Notes: a model not told the origin generated them from the letters alone. A stretch of DNA of 64,000 nucleotides from Akkermansia muciniphila (GCF_900184965.1 NZ_FXYA01000213.1:1-64000); one strand, 5' to 3'; counted from the stretch's first letter, positions 34,003-42,351 are shown. Numbers and translations: made by a program.

Positions 34003-34704
34003 TTATTTTCCGGGAAAGAGTTGAGCGAAGAGCTGGAAGATGGAGTTACCCGCATTGACCGAGGAGTTGCGGCCTGCCGTTACTGTACCGGGTGCCCATT
34101 GCAGCATGGAGCCGGATAGGTCATAGGCATTGCTGTATGCGGCCTGTGCGCCTTTCCACCCCGACATGGTGGTCGTTTTGCCCGTGACGGGGTCCGTCTG
34201 CTGGTAGCCCAGCGCGTAGCCAAGGGCACCCGCCCCCACAGAACCGATGCCCTGAATGAGCGCGGATGTCCTGGCCGTTTTTGCCAAGCTGTTGTATTGT
34301 GAGGCCGCGGCTTCCGCCTGCTGCATGGCAAGGTCTCCCTGATAGCGGGAAACGTCCGCCGCATACCGTTTGTTGGAGTCGCTGATGGCGTTGGAGAGGG
34401 CCATGTCACGGATGGCAGTTTCAAAGATGTCCGCCGTGGCGATTTCCGCCTGCTGTCCGGATCCCTGACTGGTGAAGCCGGAGGATGCGACGGCGTTGCG
34501 GACAGTGGCCTGCGCGGCGGTCTGGTTTTCCCGCTGGCGCATCATGTTCTTTCCCGCAAGGATGGAGTCAGAACGGGCTTCTTCTTCAAGGTTGAAGGCC
34601 CGCTTACTGGCTGCGGCTTTTTGGGCGCGGCCCTGTGCGAGCACAGCGGATGCCTGGGCCTTGTAGGTTTTGGCCTGTCCGAGGTTGCCAATGATTTGTC
34701 CCAT
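34003..34704 (-). CDS. gp14-like internal virion protein
   Basis: 233 residues. A helical Ala/Gln/Arg-rich N-terminal 150 residues with a repeated AQA/QRENQTAAQATVRNAVASSG plan, then a Gly/Ala hydrophobic segment (SALIQGIGSVGAGALGYALG) and a polar tail. This composition and place between the tail-tube gene and the large internal proteins are those of T7 gp14, which forms the outer-membrane part of the ejection channel. Confidence 0.72.
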   Translation of the reverse strand: MGQIIGNLGQAKTYKAQASAVLAQGRAQKAAASKRAFNLEEEARSDSILAGKNMMRQRENQTAAQATVRNAVASSGFTSQGSGQQAEIATADIFETAIRDMALSNAISDSNKRYAADVSRYQGDLAMQQAEAAASQYNSLAKTARTSALIQGIGSVGAGALGYALGYQQTDPVTGKTTTMSGWKGAQAAYSNAYDLSGSMLQWAPGTVTAGRNSSVNAGNSIFQLFAQLFPGK

Positions 34705-34706
34705 GG

Positions 34707-35267
34707 TTAGCTGATGATGGAGGATTGAAGGATGTCGTCCAGCGGATGCTGGTCATTGCTGTACTGGGTGAGCGCGTCTTGATGAAGGGCGTTTGAGAGG
34801 GCAGCCGCCGCCATTTGTTCCAGGTTCAAGGCAAGCTGTGGTTCCCCAGTGATTTTAACGGCCATACGGGCAGCGAGCAGAAGGGAAACGCCGCGGATAA
34901 AAAGGGGTTGAGTTTCCGGGAGGTGTTCCGCCTTGGCAAGCGCGTTGGAGATGTAGCGGAGGGTCAGGGTGTTTTTACCTGGGGCGTTCCGGCTTTGTTC
35001 CACGATGATTTTGTTTCCGTCAATCCGGTATCGCAGCGCGTCTATTTTGAAGGGACGGAGGCAGTCTTCCGGGAGGGTGTAGGTGCCGTCTTCTTCCGGC
35101 GGGAGTTCCATGGTTTTTGTCGCAAAGCTCCATGCTCCGTAGTTGAGGGCTTCGTGCATGACGGAGGGGAACCAGAGGTCACAGGCTTTCCCTGTGGGGG
35201 AGTCCCGCTTGTATTCGCGGTCTCCAAGAGTTTGAAGACTTTGTTGAAAGAAGGTGACCTTGTCCAT
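34707..35267 (-). CDS. tail tubular protein A (gp11-like adaptor)
   Basis: About 186 residues from ATG 35267 (MDKVTFFQQSLQTLGDREYK); an ATG at 35276 is possible, but the 35267 start gives a 33-nt promoter spacing close to that of the other late genes. Family features: an early VMHEALNYGAWSFATK helix, YTLPEDCLRPFKID, and a C-terminal helical bundle (LLLAARMAVKITGEPQLALNLEQ). It joins the portal to the tail nozzle. Confidence 0.85.
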   Translation of the reverse strand: MDKVTFFQQSLQTLGDREYKRDSPTGKACDLWFPSVMHEALNYGAWSFATKTMELPPEEDGTYTLPEDCLRPFKIDALRYRIDGNKIIVEQSRNAPGKNTLTLRYISNALAKAEHLPETQPLFIRGVSLLLAARMAVKITGEPQLALNLEQMAAAALSNALHQDALTQYSNDQHPLDDILQSSIIS

Positions 35268-35300
35268 ACCGGGCATATTAAGCAAGGGGGATGCCGTGCG

Positions 35301-35320
35301 TGTATGCTTGCGGTGTTAAG
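35301..35320 (-). promoter_or_regulatory. late promoter element, tail-tube operon
   Basis: Minus strand CTTAACACCGCAAGCATACA; differs from the consensus mainly at the CA/TG pair. 33 nt upstream of ATG 35267. Divergent from the two capsid copies. Confidence 0.65.
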
Positions 35321-35330
35321 TTTGGGGGCG

Positions 35331-35350
35331 TTTTTAACAACGTGAGGAAG
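35331..35350 (+). promoter_or_regulatory. late promoter-like element, capsid, distal copy
   Basis: TTTTTAACAACGTGAGGAAG, 16 of the first 19 bases as in the consensus. It begins 21 bp (two helical turns) before the proximal copy. Confidence 0.5.
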
Positions 35351-35351
35351 C

Positions 35352-35371
35352 TTTTTAACGGGGCAAGCATG
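35352..35371 (+). promoter_or_regulatory. late promoter element, capsid, proximal copy
   Basis: TTTTTAACGGGGCAAGCATG on the plus strand, exactly 34 nt before the capsid ATG at 35406, the same spacing as the nozzle and fibre copies. Confidence 0.65.
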
Positions 35372-35405
35372 CAGCCGGGAGGCTGAGGGATGCGATAAGC
35401 GGTGC

Positions 35406-36395
35406 ATGGAACTTACCCCAGATATTACAAAGTTGTTCCGCACCAAGCGGGAAACGAAGTGGCAGACGCAGATTCAGCAAGATACCGAGCTGGTGAAGCC
35501 GTATGTGACGATTCATCCCAACTGTTCCGGCAAGGCCGTCGAAATGCCCGCCTATGGCAAGACGGAAATGCAGGAGTACGAAGGACGCTTTGAGAAGGTT
35601 GAATGGAAGGATATTCCGTTCGGCAAGCGCACGATGAGGAAGCGCAAGTTCTACAATGCGATTCCGCTGGAAGAGGACGACAAGATGGATATGGACACGC
35701 TGGATTTCACGGCGTCCCATGTCATGAGCGAGCAAAGGAAGGCCCTGGCCCGAATGAATGATGAGGTCATTTTGGGCGTGATGAAGGATAAGACATCCGG
35801 GAAGTACCGCGTCCGCACACAGGCAGACGGCGTGTGCGGCGGGATTCTGGCACCTAATTATACGGGTGATGACGGAGCGACTATTGAAGAACTTGATACG
35901 GCTCCCGATTCCTTCAATGTGATTCCGGTTGATTATGCCGCCAAAGGCACGAAGACCGCCGCCGGGATGCTGATTGACAAGATTGCCCTGCTCCGCGCCC
36001 GTTACCAGATGCTTGACATGTTCAAGGCTGGCCGCGGTGAAGAGATCGTGGTTGCCATTACTCCGGCACAACACATGGATATGCTGCTGCTGGAACAGAC
36101 GCAGAACCGCAATTACGGTTTCCAGAGCCTGACGAACGGGGAGGTGAACGCTTTCCTGGGCGTGAAGTTCCTGGTGACGAATATGCTGCCGCTGGATGAA
36201 GACGGGAACCGCATGTGCGTTGCCTGGTTGAAGTCCCGCGTGGAGTTCGGCGTTTGGAAGGATGCCCAGTTCCGCATTGAACCGCGGCCCGAATATATCG
36301 GCGTGCGGGAACAGATTCTTGTGAAGGCTGCTTCCGGTGCCACCCGAAAGGATAAGGAGATGTTCTTCCTGATGCCTTGCAAGGAGGTCGTCTAG
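35406..36395 (+). CDS. major capsid protein
   Basis: 329 residues, MELTPDITKLFRTKRETKWQ. It has the HK97-like capsid plan of the P22/N4-type families: an N-arm, a basic hinge (DIPFGKRTMRKRKF), a long spine helix (SEQRKALARMNDEVILGVMK), a beta-rich P and A domain (VVAITPAQHMDMLLLEQ) and a C-terminal FGVWKDAQFRIEPRPE. The only virion gene of prophage 2 on the plus strand, with its own late-promoter copies and its own terminator. The minus frame over it is a shadow. Confidence 0.85.
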   Translation: MELTPDITKLFRTKRETKWQTQIQQDTELVKPYVTIHPNCSGKAVEMPAYGKTEMQEYEGRFEKVEWKDIPFGKRTMRKRKFYNAIPLEEDDKMDMDTLDFTASHVMSEQRKALARMNDEVILGVMKDKTSGKYRVRTQADGVCGGILAPNYTGDDGATIEELDTAPDSFNVIPVDYAAKGTKTAAGMLIDKIALLRARYQMLDMFKAGRGEEIVVAITPAQHMDMLLLEQTQNRNYGFQSLTNGEVNAFLGVKFLVTNMLPLDEDGNRMCVAWLKSRVEFGVWKDAQFRIEPRPEYIGVREQILVKAASGATRKDKEMFFLMPCKEVV

Positions 36396-36426
36396 TTTCC
36401 CTGCATGTTGGTTATTGCACATAGTC

Positions 36427-36468
36427 AAAGCCCCGCCCGGTGTGATGCCGGACGGGGCTTTTTTTTGT
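36427..36468 (+). terminator. capsid terminator
   Basis: AAAGCCCCG (36427-36435) pairs with CGGGGCTTT (36453-36461), followed by a run of T. Works best for the plus-strand capsid transcript. Confidence 0.85.
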
Positions 36469-36478
36469 AGGATAGCGA

Positions 36479-36673
36479 TCAATATCTGCGATCATCCACC
36501 CATCCTTTACCTGTCACATATAGGATACTTTCAGGAACTCCAAATGAGTGGATGACAACTTTATCGAATTTTTCTTCCATTTTTTTGATCCATTCATCAG
36601 TTGTCATATTTTCTTTCTTGGCATTATCTGATGCTTTAATCCCGTCTATTTTGAGCATGGTTTCTTCTTCCAT
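36479..36673 (-). CDS. small AT-rich gene with own promoter (moron)
   Basis: 64 residues (MEEETMLKIDGIKASDNAKK) with a MTTDEWIKKMEEKFDKVVIHSFG core. It lies between the large terminase and capsid genes and is more AT-rich than they are. A consensus-like promoter ends 6 nt before the ATG. That fits a gene expressed from the lysogen rather than with the late genes. Function unknown. Confidence 0.65.
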   Translation of the reverse strand: MEEETMLKIDGIKASDNAKKENMTTDEWIKKMEEKFDKVVIHSFGVPESILYVTGKGWVDDRRY

Positions 36674-36679
36674 TCCTTA

Positions 36680-36708
36680 ATTATAGCACATTTTTATCGG
36701 TTTCACAA
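36680..36708 (-). promoter_or_regulatory. sigma-70-like promoter of the small moron
   Basis: Minus strand TTGTGA, 17-bp spacer, TATAAT (36680-36685), then 6 nt to ATG 36673: again a leaderless geometry. Confidence 0.65.
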
Positions 36709-36713
36709 AAAAA

Positions 36714-38351
36714 TTACAGATAAAGTGATTCAGCTCCACGAGCGAGACCCGTGTATGGAGAACGGACTCCTTCGTCATCATCGTTCTTCCATCCGGTCTC
36801 TTTGGCAATATATCCAGCGGCCCAAGCATCGCCAAAGGTGCGGAGGGAGTCGCAGGCGTGAGAGCAGATGTCATGCAGAGGTTCGTTCCGGGTAACGCCG
36901 TTCTTACCCGGCGGAGCCATTTTGTAGTTGGCCAACGCATCCACCCCGGAGATGTAGCCTTCTTTCATGTTGGGGAGGGTTGTTTTCTGCGAACAACGGG
37001 CGTGAATGACGGCATGGCGCAGCAGGGTGCGCGTACTGTCGATAGAGGCCCACACGTCCGAGGTGCGTTTGACGAGAATAGTCGAGTAGCCCGCCTGTTC
37101 GAGTTTTTCATAGTATTTGACGCCGTTGTAGTCACGGTTGACACCGTCATGCGGGAGGATAACGTCTTTGACACGGCCAAAGAGGGCGTCCCTTTTACGG
37201 AGTTCCGCGATGTAGTGGTCAAGGGGGAGACCGTTGGCGGTGTAGTTGTCCAGGAAGGAGAAGAGGCCGTCCGGGCGGGGCTGGATCCACCAGATGGACG
37301 TAAAGTCCGCCATGCCTTTATCAAAGACAGCGTAGATGGGGCGGTAGGGATCCGGTTCATATTCCGCGGTGAGGCGGCCCAGTTCCCGGAGGCGGTTGAT
37401 CTGGCTGCCGTAGATGGCCCCGCTGGCTATGGGGTTGAGGGCTTCATCCGGGACGGTGGGATATTCCTGTCTCATTTTATAACCTTGTGTGCGGCTTTTG
37501 GATTCGTACCAGGCTTTTTGTTCATCATCGAGTATGATGCCGTAGTCGGTTTCCAGACTATGAAAGTATTTGGCGAGTTCCGGCGCGCCGGAGAATTTGC
37601 CACCCTTGATGCGGTATTCGGGTTGCTCCACCCAGCTAAAGAACCAGAATTTAGGGTCAAGAGGTGTGAGTGGTTTGCCTACCAAGTCCATTGCTTCCGT
37701 GACGAGGCGGTAGTTGAGGCCGTATTGGCCGCCTTCATGGGTGGATTCCAAGATGACGACTCCGGTTTGGTCAATGGAGTTGAGGGTACCCGTGATGGTT
37801 TCCTCCGCCTTGGAGGGGTTATGTACGGCGACGGATCCGAGTTCAGAGACATGAATGAATTGGTGGGTGCCGCCGCGCAGGGATGTTCCGGCGTAGATGG
37901 TGGAGCCGTTGGGGAATTTGGCTTCCGTGGCTCCGATGTAGCAGCCTTTCATTTCTTCCTTGAGCCATGCGCCGATGAGGGCAAGTTCCCTGTCTTGTTC
38001 TGTGGGGGTTTGAGGAAGATGGTCAAGGTGGTCGAAGGCGAATTTTATTTTGGCGAGTTTCTTTTTGGATTCCGGCCCGGTGCGGTCTACGATGCCCGCT
38101 GTGTAGTTGGGCGTGAACATGCACATGTCCAGGATGAGCAAGGCGGTGTATGTGGAGATGCCAAGCTGACGGGCTTTGAGGACGTTGTTGTAGTGGTGGA
38201 GGCCGCTGTGGATTTGCCGCTGCGCCCAGTTGAGAGAGAAGCGGACGATTTTTCCGTCTTTGTTGACGACATGGTAGAGGTGGTTCAACCGCCATTCGCG
38301 GTTGGATAGGAGGATTTTCAGGGTGGCATATTGTTCCGGGGTCAGCTCCAT
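36714..38351 (-). CDS. terL: terminase large subunit
   Basis: 545 residues; packages DNA into the prohead. ATPase part: Walker A-like NNVLKARQLGIST near residue 60 and Walker B-like FIHVSELG. Nuclease part: an RNase H-like strand with Asp (IYAVFDKGMADFTS), a central Asp (ILPHDGVNRDYN) and a C-terminal Asp (DICSHACDSLRT). It follows the tail-nozzle gene by 3 bp and shares its late promoter. Confidence 0.92.
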   Translation of the reverse strand: MELTPEQYATLKILLSNREWRLNHLYHVVNKDGKIVRFSLNWAQRQIHSGLHHYNNVLKARQLGISTYTALLILDMCMFTPNYTAGIVDRTGPESKKKLAKIKFAFDHLDHLPQTPTEQDRELALIGAWLKEEMKGCYIGATEAKFPNGSTIYAGTSLRGGTHQFIHVSELGSVAVHNPSKAEETITGTLNSIDQTGVVILESTHEGGQYGLNYRLVTEAMDLVGKPLTPLDPKFWFFSWVEQPEYRIKGGKFSGAPELAKYFHSLETDYGIILDDEQKAWYESKSRTQGYKMRQEYPTVPDEALNPIASGAIYGSQINRLRELGRLTAEYEPDPYRPIYAVFDKGMADFTSIWWIQPRPDGLFSFLDNYTANGLPLDHYIAELRKRDALFGRVKDVILPHDGVNRDYNGVKYYEKLEQAGYSTILVKRTSDVWASIDSTRTLLRHAVIHARCSQKTTLPNMKEGYISGVDALANYKMAPPGKNGVTRNEPLHDICSHACDSLRTFGDAWAAGYIAKETGWKNDDDEGVRSPYTGLARGAESLYL

Positions 38352-38354
38352 GTT

Positions 38355-40811
38355 TCAGCCTTGTATGGCGAGGATGTGGAGGGGACGTTCTCCGGTGACG
38401 CGGATGCCGACGATGACGTCATAGTCCCAGTGCCCGGAGGAGACAAGGGAGTTCCAGCCTTTGGGGATGGTGGGGTCATTGCGGTCAAGGTTGTCCCATG
38501 TGGTGCCGTCCGTGGTGATTTGGATGCCTTCCACTTCCGTTTCTTCCGCGAAGCAGAATTTAATTTCCGCCGATGGTTGCTGCTTGGCCCGGTATTCAAC
38601 GCTGGTGAGGGCGTTGGTGATCATGGTGGAGGTGTAGTCGTGTTCGTAGCGGTCTATATAGGGGCTTTGGTCGTCGATGACTTCAATGTATCGTCCGTCG
38701 GCCCGCCGGACGATGAGGTAGAGGGAGTCCGATTCCGTGCCGTTGGGGAGAACGGCGCAGTATTCCATGGTTCCAGCGGTGGTGTAGCGATGCCAGCAGT
38801 TGACTTCATGAAGGGAGTTGTAGGTCATGAGGGCGGCGGTGCCGTTGTTCAGGACGAAGAAGGCGCGGGAGTCCGGCTTGCGGATGAAGCAGCCGTCCCG
38901 GACGCCACCGCCATTGCGGAGGATATGGTCAGAGAAGACAGTGAGGTCACGGGAGACGTAAGCGTCCGAGGAGAAGTCATATCCGTATTGGTAAAGACGG
39001 CCCGAACCGCGCTCAAAGTAGACGACTTTGTCCGTAGCCATGATTGCCGGGGTGTCTGCGGAGCCAACGTAGCCGTGGTTGTCGATACGGGCGTTGGCAT
39101 AGGTGATGGACTGGCTGCCACCGGATGAGACAACCCATTCCGCGTCCGAGGTGCCGAGCAAGAGGCGCGCTCCCTGCGCCATGAGCCAGCAGATAGGGTT
39201 CTGTGTGGTGGTGGACATGGTCACGGCCAAGGCGGAGTCATCCGTTTTTCCGACATGGAAGTTGTTGATGTCGTCCGTGGCGGACATCCAGATTGTTTGA
39301 GGCTGGGCTGCGGTGGATGCGAAGACGAGGCGTTGGTTGTAGACGTCACAGAGGGAGGGATAGCCGTATTTGTCGCTATACGCCTGCCAAGACCAGTCGA
39401 TGACGTCGCGGGATCCGGTGTAGTTGAGCTTGATGTCGTTGATGTAGTCCCACGAGTAGGAGATGATTTCCCCGCTTTCGTCTTCGACGGTGGTGTAACG
39501 GAGGAGCATGTCATGTTTGTATGGTGAGATAACGAGACGGTTGCTGCACGAGTCCGCAGGAAAGCCGTTGATGATGGAAGTTCCTTCATACCGGGAGCGG
39601 GTGATGAAGAGGCGCAGCCAGCATTCTTCTTTTTGTTCGTCTCCGGTGAGGAGGGTGTTGGAGGTGGAACCGATGCGGGAGTAGGAGTTTCCGAGAGTTT
39701 CCCATTCGTCGGTGAGTTCCCGGCCTTCGTAGGAGCGGCGGACTTCGTATTCGCCAATCCAAGAACCGGAGCAGTAGAATTGCCATGTTCCCCGGCATGG
39801 GGCGGCAGAGCCAATGGCAAGGCCCCGGATGAAGTGGCCGGGGTAGTCTTCCGGAGCGACGGAACCGGAGACGTAGGAGGCAGCGTTGAAGTCTCTGATG
39901 CACGTCCAGTATTCCCAGTAACCGGAGTCCAAGACGATTTTGTCTCCCTTTTTGAAACTCATTCCCTGGGCGAGTGCATTGATGGGAGTGACTTGGTCGT
40001 AGCCGTCTATGGATTCTGCGGCGAGGAAGTTGTCCGGGTAGTTTTCCGGGGCCGTTAATCCGGTGACAAATGAGGTGGATCCTGTCCAGTCATCCGTGCA
40101 GGAGTAGTAGCGTTTGGTTTCATCCGTGCGCCGGGCGATTTTCTGCCCTTTGGCGATGTTGGAGGATGGCGAGAGGACGGTGATGATGGAGACGCCGTTG
40201 AGAAGCTGGGAGGCGTAGTTGAAGAGGTCTTGCTGGGTGGTGTAGTAGGAGACGCGGAGGAGGTCGCCAGAGCTGCATTCCCTTTCGACATCTTCGAGTT
40301 CTTCAGGAAAGGAAACGGAGTAGTCCCCGGAAGCATCGCGCGAGACGGTGACGGGGTAGTCCCGGTAGCCTTCCTCACGCCATGGGACGCTTTTGAATTG
40401 GAATTCCTCAAATGTCCATTCCCCTGCACCGTTGCGCTTGAGTACCATGACGGGGTAATCCGGCGATGTGAGAACGAGCAGGCTGTTGACTTGCTTGAAA
40501 CGCAGCTTGTCTATGCTGCCGATGTAGGAGTCATGTTCCGAGATGACCGCGCCGGAGGTGTTGAAGACGCGGAGTTTTTCCGAGTTGATTTCCACGATAT
40601 AACGGTCATCCGTGGAGTAGATGTAGGGGATGATTCGGGAGCCATCCAAGGCATCGGCAAAGGGGCGCATGCCACGGCGGCGGCGGATGCCGCCCATTTG
40701 GGAGACGTCGAAGTTTTCCAAGGTTTGCGCGCCGCGCATGTAGACGTCCATGTCCGAGCGCAGGGCGAGTTCCGGTGACAGTTCTCCGCCGTTGAAGGCC
40801 ACTCTTTTCAT
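38355..40811 (-). CDS. tail tubular protein B (gp12-like nozzle)
   Basis: 818 residues. The N-terminus MKRVAFNGGELSPELALRSD, then LENFDVSQMGGIRRRRGMRP, is the hallmark of the podovirus tail-nozzle family. The rest is a beta-propeller-like series (YIYSTDDRYIVEINSEKLRV, SLLVLTSPDYPVMVLKR, YNQRLVFASTAAQPQTIWMS). First gene of the terminase transcript, 34 nt after a late-promoter element. Confidence 0.88.
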   Translation of the reverse strand: MKRVAFNGGELSPELALRSDMDVYMRGAQTLENFDVSQMGGIRRRRGMRPFADALDGSRIIPYIYSTDDRYIVEINSEKLRVFNTSGAVISEHDSYIGSIDKLRFKQVNSLLVLTSPDYPVMVLKRNGAGEWTFEEFQFKSVPWREEGYRDYPVTVSRDASGDYSVSFPEELEDVERECSSGDLLRVSYYTTQQDLFNYASQLLNGVSIITVLSPSSNIAKGQKIARRTDETKRYYSCTDDWTGSTSFVTGLTAPENYPDNFLAAESIDGYDQVTPINALAQGMSFKKGDKIVLDSGYWEYWTCIRDFNAASYVSGSVAPEDYPGHFIRGLAIGSAAPCRGTWQFYCSGSWIGEYEVRRSYEGRELTDEWETLGNSYSRIGSTSNTLLTGDEQKEECWLRLFITRSRYEGTSIINGFPADSCSNRLVISPYKHDMLLRYTTVEDESGEIISYSWDYINDIKLNYTGSRDVIDWSWQAYSDKYGYPSLCDVYNQRLVFASTAAQPQTIWMSATDDINNFHVGKTDDSALAVTMSTTTQNPICWLMAQGARLLLGTSDAEWVVSSGGSQSITYANARIDNHGYVGSADTPAIMATDKVVYFERGSGRLYQYGYDFSSDAYVSRDLTVFSDHILRNGGGVRDGCFIRKPDSRAFFVLNNGTAALMTYNSLHEVNCWHRYTTAGTMEYCAVLPNGTESDSLYLIVRRADGRYIEVIDDQSPYIDRYEHDYTSTMITNALTSVEYRAKQQPSAEIKFCFAEETEVEGIQITTDGTTWDNLDRNDPTIPKGWNSLVSSGHWDYDVIVGIRVTGERPLHILAIQG

Positions 40812-40845
40812 GGGGCCATGATAGAGCGGGCCACCGTACCCCGGA

Positions 40846-40865
40846 TATGCTCACGGTGTTAAAAA
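40846..40865 (-). promoter_or_regulatory. late promoter element, nozzle-terminase operon
   Basis: Minus strand TTTTTAACACCGTGAGCATA, 20 of 20 bases as at 20065-20084; 34 nt to ATG 40811. Confidence 0.7.
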
Positions 40866-40907
40866 GGGCCTGACATTCGCTTCCGCTTTTGTTACGTTTT
40901 TCTGCGA

Positions 40908-41096
40908 ATGATCAGGTTTTACGCCATCGAAGAAACACGGATTCCCACCTTACGCCTGCGGATGTTCACTACCGGAGAGGAGCGCGATGAGTGGGTAGCG
41001 GCGAAGTTTACACGCCGTGCGTTGTCCGAAGAGGGGGCGAAGAAGTTGTTTCCGTGGTATTTTGGGAGAAAGGAAGAAAGGGGAAAATATGTGTAA
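40908..41096 (+). CDS. hypothetical small protein, 62 aa
   Basis: MIRFYAIEETRIPTLRLRMF, then a basic and aromatic stretch (VAAKFTRRALSEEGAKKLFPWYFG). Divergent from the nozzle gene; its end overlaps the next start as ATGTGTAA. It may be lysogeny-associated because it converges on the repressor. Family unknown. Confidence 0.55.
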   Translation: MIRFYAIEETRIPTLRLRMFTTGEERDEWVAAKFTRRALSEEGAKKLFPWYFGRKEERGKYV

Positions 41097-41334
41097 GCCT
41101 GCCATTCAGTGCTGTTTGATATGGGCTGCTGTTGCAATAGCCGGAGGCTATGGAGTATTCCACATTTCCAAGGATGCTTGGTTCCATTTCCCTGTTATTC
41201 TTTTATGGAGCCTATGGGTAGGCATAGGCGAAATTGTGTTTCTGACGGAGCTTGCCAAGAAACACGATAAGGCGGCAGTATGGATTTTTGCCATACAAGC
41301 TGCCGCCCTACTTGTGTGGGGGTTACTGCGTTGA
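41089..41334 (+). CDS. small membrane protein, 81 aa
   Basis: ATG at 41089 after GGGGAAAAT. Three predicted membrane segments: AIQCCLIWAAVAIAGGYGVF, FPVILLWSLWVGIGEIVFL and AAVWIFAIQAAALLVWGLL. Coupled to the preceding gene and convergent with the repressor gene 9 bp away. Could be an exclusion or immunity protein, by location only. Confidence 0.65.
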   Translation: MCKPAIQCCLIWAAVAIAGGYGVFHISKDAWFHFPVILLWSLWVGIGEIVFLTELAKKHDKAAVWIFAIQAAALLVWGLLR

Positions 41335-41343
41335 GCAGAGTGT

Positions 41344-41778
41344 TTACTTTTCTCCGTCTTCTTCTCTATCCTTCCACTTCTTTTCAAACATGGCGAGGAT
41401 GTCATTGAGGATGATTCCTTCATGGTCTGCCGCCCATTCGATGATGAGGGAACAATATGCGGACAGTGTCATGTTGTTGAGAAATGCCTGCGTTTCAAGC
41501 GTTTCGTGAAGGTCAGGCGAGATGGATAAATAGAGTTTGTTGTCCAAGATATTTTCCGGGAGTCCGGGAGGGTTTCCGAAGTCCTTAATGGGAGATTCTT
41601 CCATCAGTTTTTTGATGATGATGGCCGAGGGTGTTGGTATGTCCCTTCTTTTCTTAAACCATTCATCCACGGCTGATTTTTTTACTCCACATTGTTCCGC
41701 AAGCCATTCTCTGTCCCTTTTGGTGGCTTTCAGCCAATCCTTCACACTTTTTTTGAAATTTTCTTCATCGCTGGGCAT
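41344..41778 (-). CDS. prophage 2 repressor-like protein
   Basis: 144 residues from ATG 41778 (MPSDEENFKKSVKDWLKATK). An N-terminal HTH-type region (DREWLAEQCGVKKSAVDEWFKKRRDIPTPS in two parts) and a C-terminal ISPDLHETLETQAFLNNMTL, then SAYCSLIIEWAAD, as in the prophage 1 protein. The promoter (TTTACA, 16 bp, TATAAT) ends 6 nt before the ATG. Three similar operators lie between it and the divergent early gene. Confidence 0.8.
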   Translation of the reverse strand: MPSDEENFKKSVKDWLKATKRDREWLAEQCGVKKSAVDEWFKKRRDIPTPSAIIIKKLMEESPIKDFGNPPGLPENILDNKLYLSISPDLHETLETQAFLNNMTLSAYCSLIIEWAADHEGIILNDILAMFEKKWKDREEDGEK

Positions 41779-41784
41779 GAGGCG

Positions 41785-41873
41785 ATTATAGGTCACGCGA
41801 CACATTTGTAAAGCTATTATTTTGTGTCCTTGGACACATATATGTTGACATTATGTGTCTATAGACCTAATTT
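41785..41873. promoter_or_regulatory. divergent immunity-region promoters with three operators
   Basis: Rightward: TTGACA (41845-41850), 17-bp spacer, TAATTT (41868-41873), 6 nt to ATG 41880. Leftward: TATAAT (41785-41790), 6 nt to ATG 41778, with TTTACA 16 bp upstream. Operators: 41790-41803 (GTGTCGCGTGACCT on minus), 41824-41837 (GTGTCCTTGGACAC, perfect palindrome) and 41855-41868 (GTGTCTATAGACCT). The outer two cover the spacers of the two promoters. Confidence 0.75.
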
Positions 41874-41879
41874 TTATTC

Positions 41880-42110
41880 ATGCAGACGAAATCAGCCATT
41901 GAGATTAACCCTTCGGAGTTCAGCCATCGGGCGAGCGTCTATCTTCTCGGTGTGGCGACTGCTTATCATGTCACCCCGGATGAAGCTTTGAAGGTCGTTT
42001 TAGAGGTCGTTGCCCGCCGCATGCTGCCATCATTCCCCGATAAGACTTCCTCCCCGTTACTTTCATTCAAAAAGCAAGAAGACGGAAAGGAGGAGGTGTG
42101 CCATGCCTAA
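41880..42110 (+). CDS. first rightward early gene (Cro position), 76 aa
   Basis: MQTKSAIEINPSEFSHRASV, then a helical YLLGVATAYHVTPDEALKVV stretch and a polar C-terminus. Leaderless by promoter geometry. It is the counterpart by position and helical plan of 4018-4299 in prophage 1. There is no classical HTH, so the Cro role is inferred. Confidence 0.65.
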   Translation: MQTKSAIEINPSEFSHRASVYLLGVATAYHVTPDEALKVVLEVVARRMLPSFPDKTSSPLLSFKKQEDGKEEVCHA

Positions 42111-42351
42111 GCTGTTGCCCATATCAGAAAAGCGGGAATGGTATAGCCCGAAGGATGTTGAAGCGGTTTACGGGATTTCCCGAACTACGCTGTTCCGACT
42201 CATGAAGGATGCGGAAGAAAAGGGAATGCCTATTAAAACGGCTGTGCTGGATTTCCGCAATGGAGCGAGGAATAGCAGGAGACGCCCTTTTATCCGAATC
42301 CAGAAGAAGAGTCTGGATGAGTATTTAGCAGCCCATTTCCAAGCGTCATGA
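42103..42351 (+). CDS. excisionase-like HTH protein
   Basis: 82 residues from ATG 42103, with AAAGGAGGAGG upstream. REWYSPKDVEAVYGISRTTL, then FRLMKDAEEKG, is a MerR/Xis-type HTH; RPFIRIQKKSLDEYLAAHF completes it. Second gene of the early operon, as the comparable gene in prophage 1. Overlaps both neighbours by 4-8 bp. Confidence 0.75.
   Translation: MPKLLPISEKREWYSPKDVEAVYGISRTTLFRLMKDAEEKGMPIKTAVLDFRNGARNSRRRPFIRIQKKSLDEYLAAHFQAS

Noticed and set aside
35355-36482. 375-codon frame on the minus strand
   Set aside because: Exact shadow of the capsid gene; His/Gln-rich composition and the plus frame has capsid motifs, promoter and terminator.
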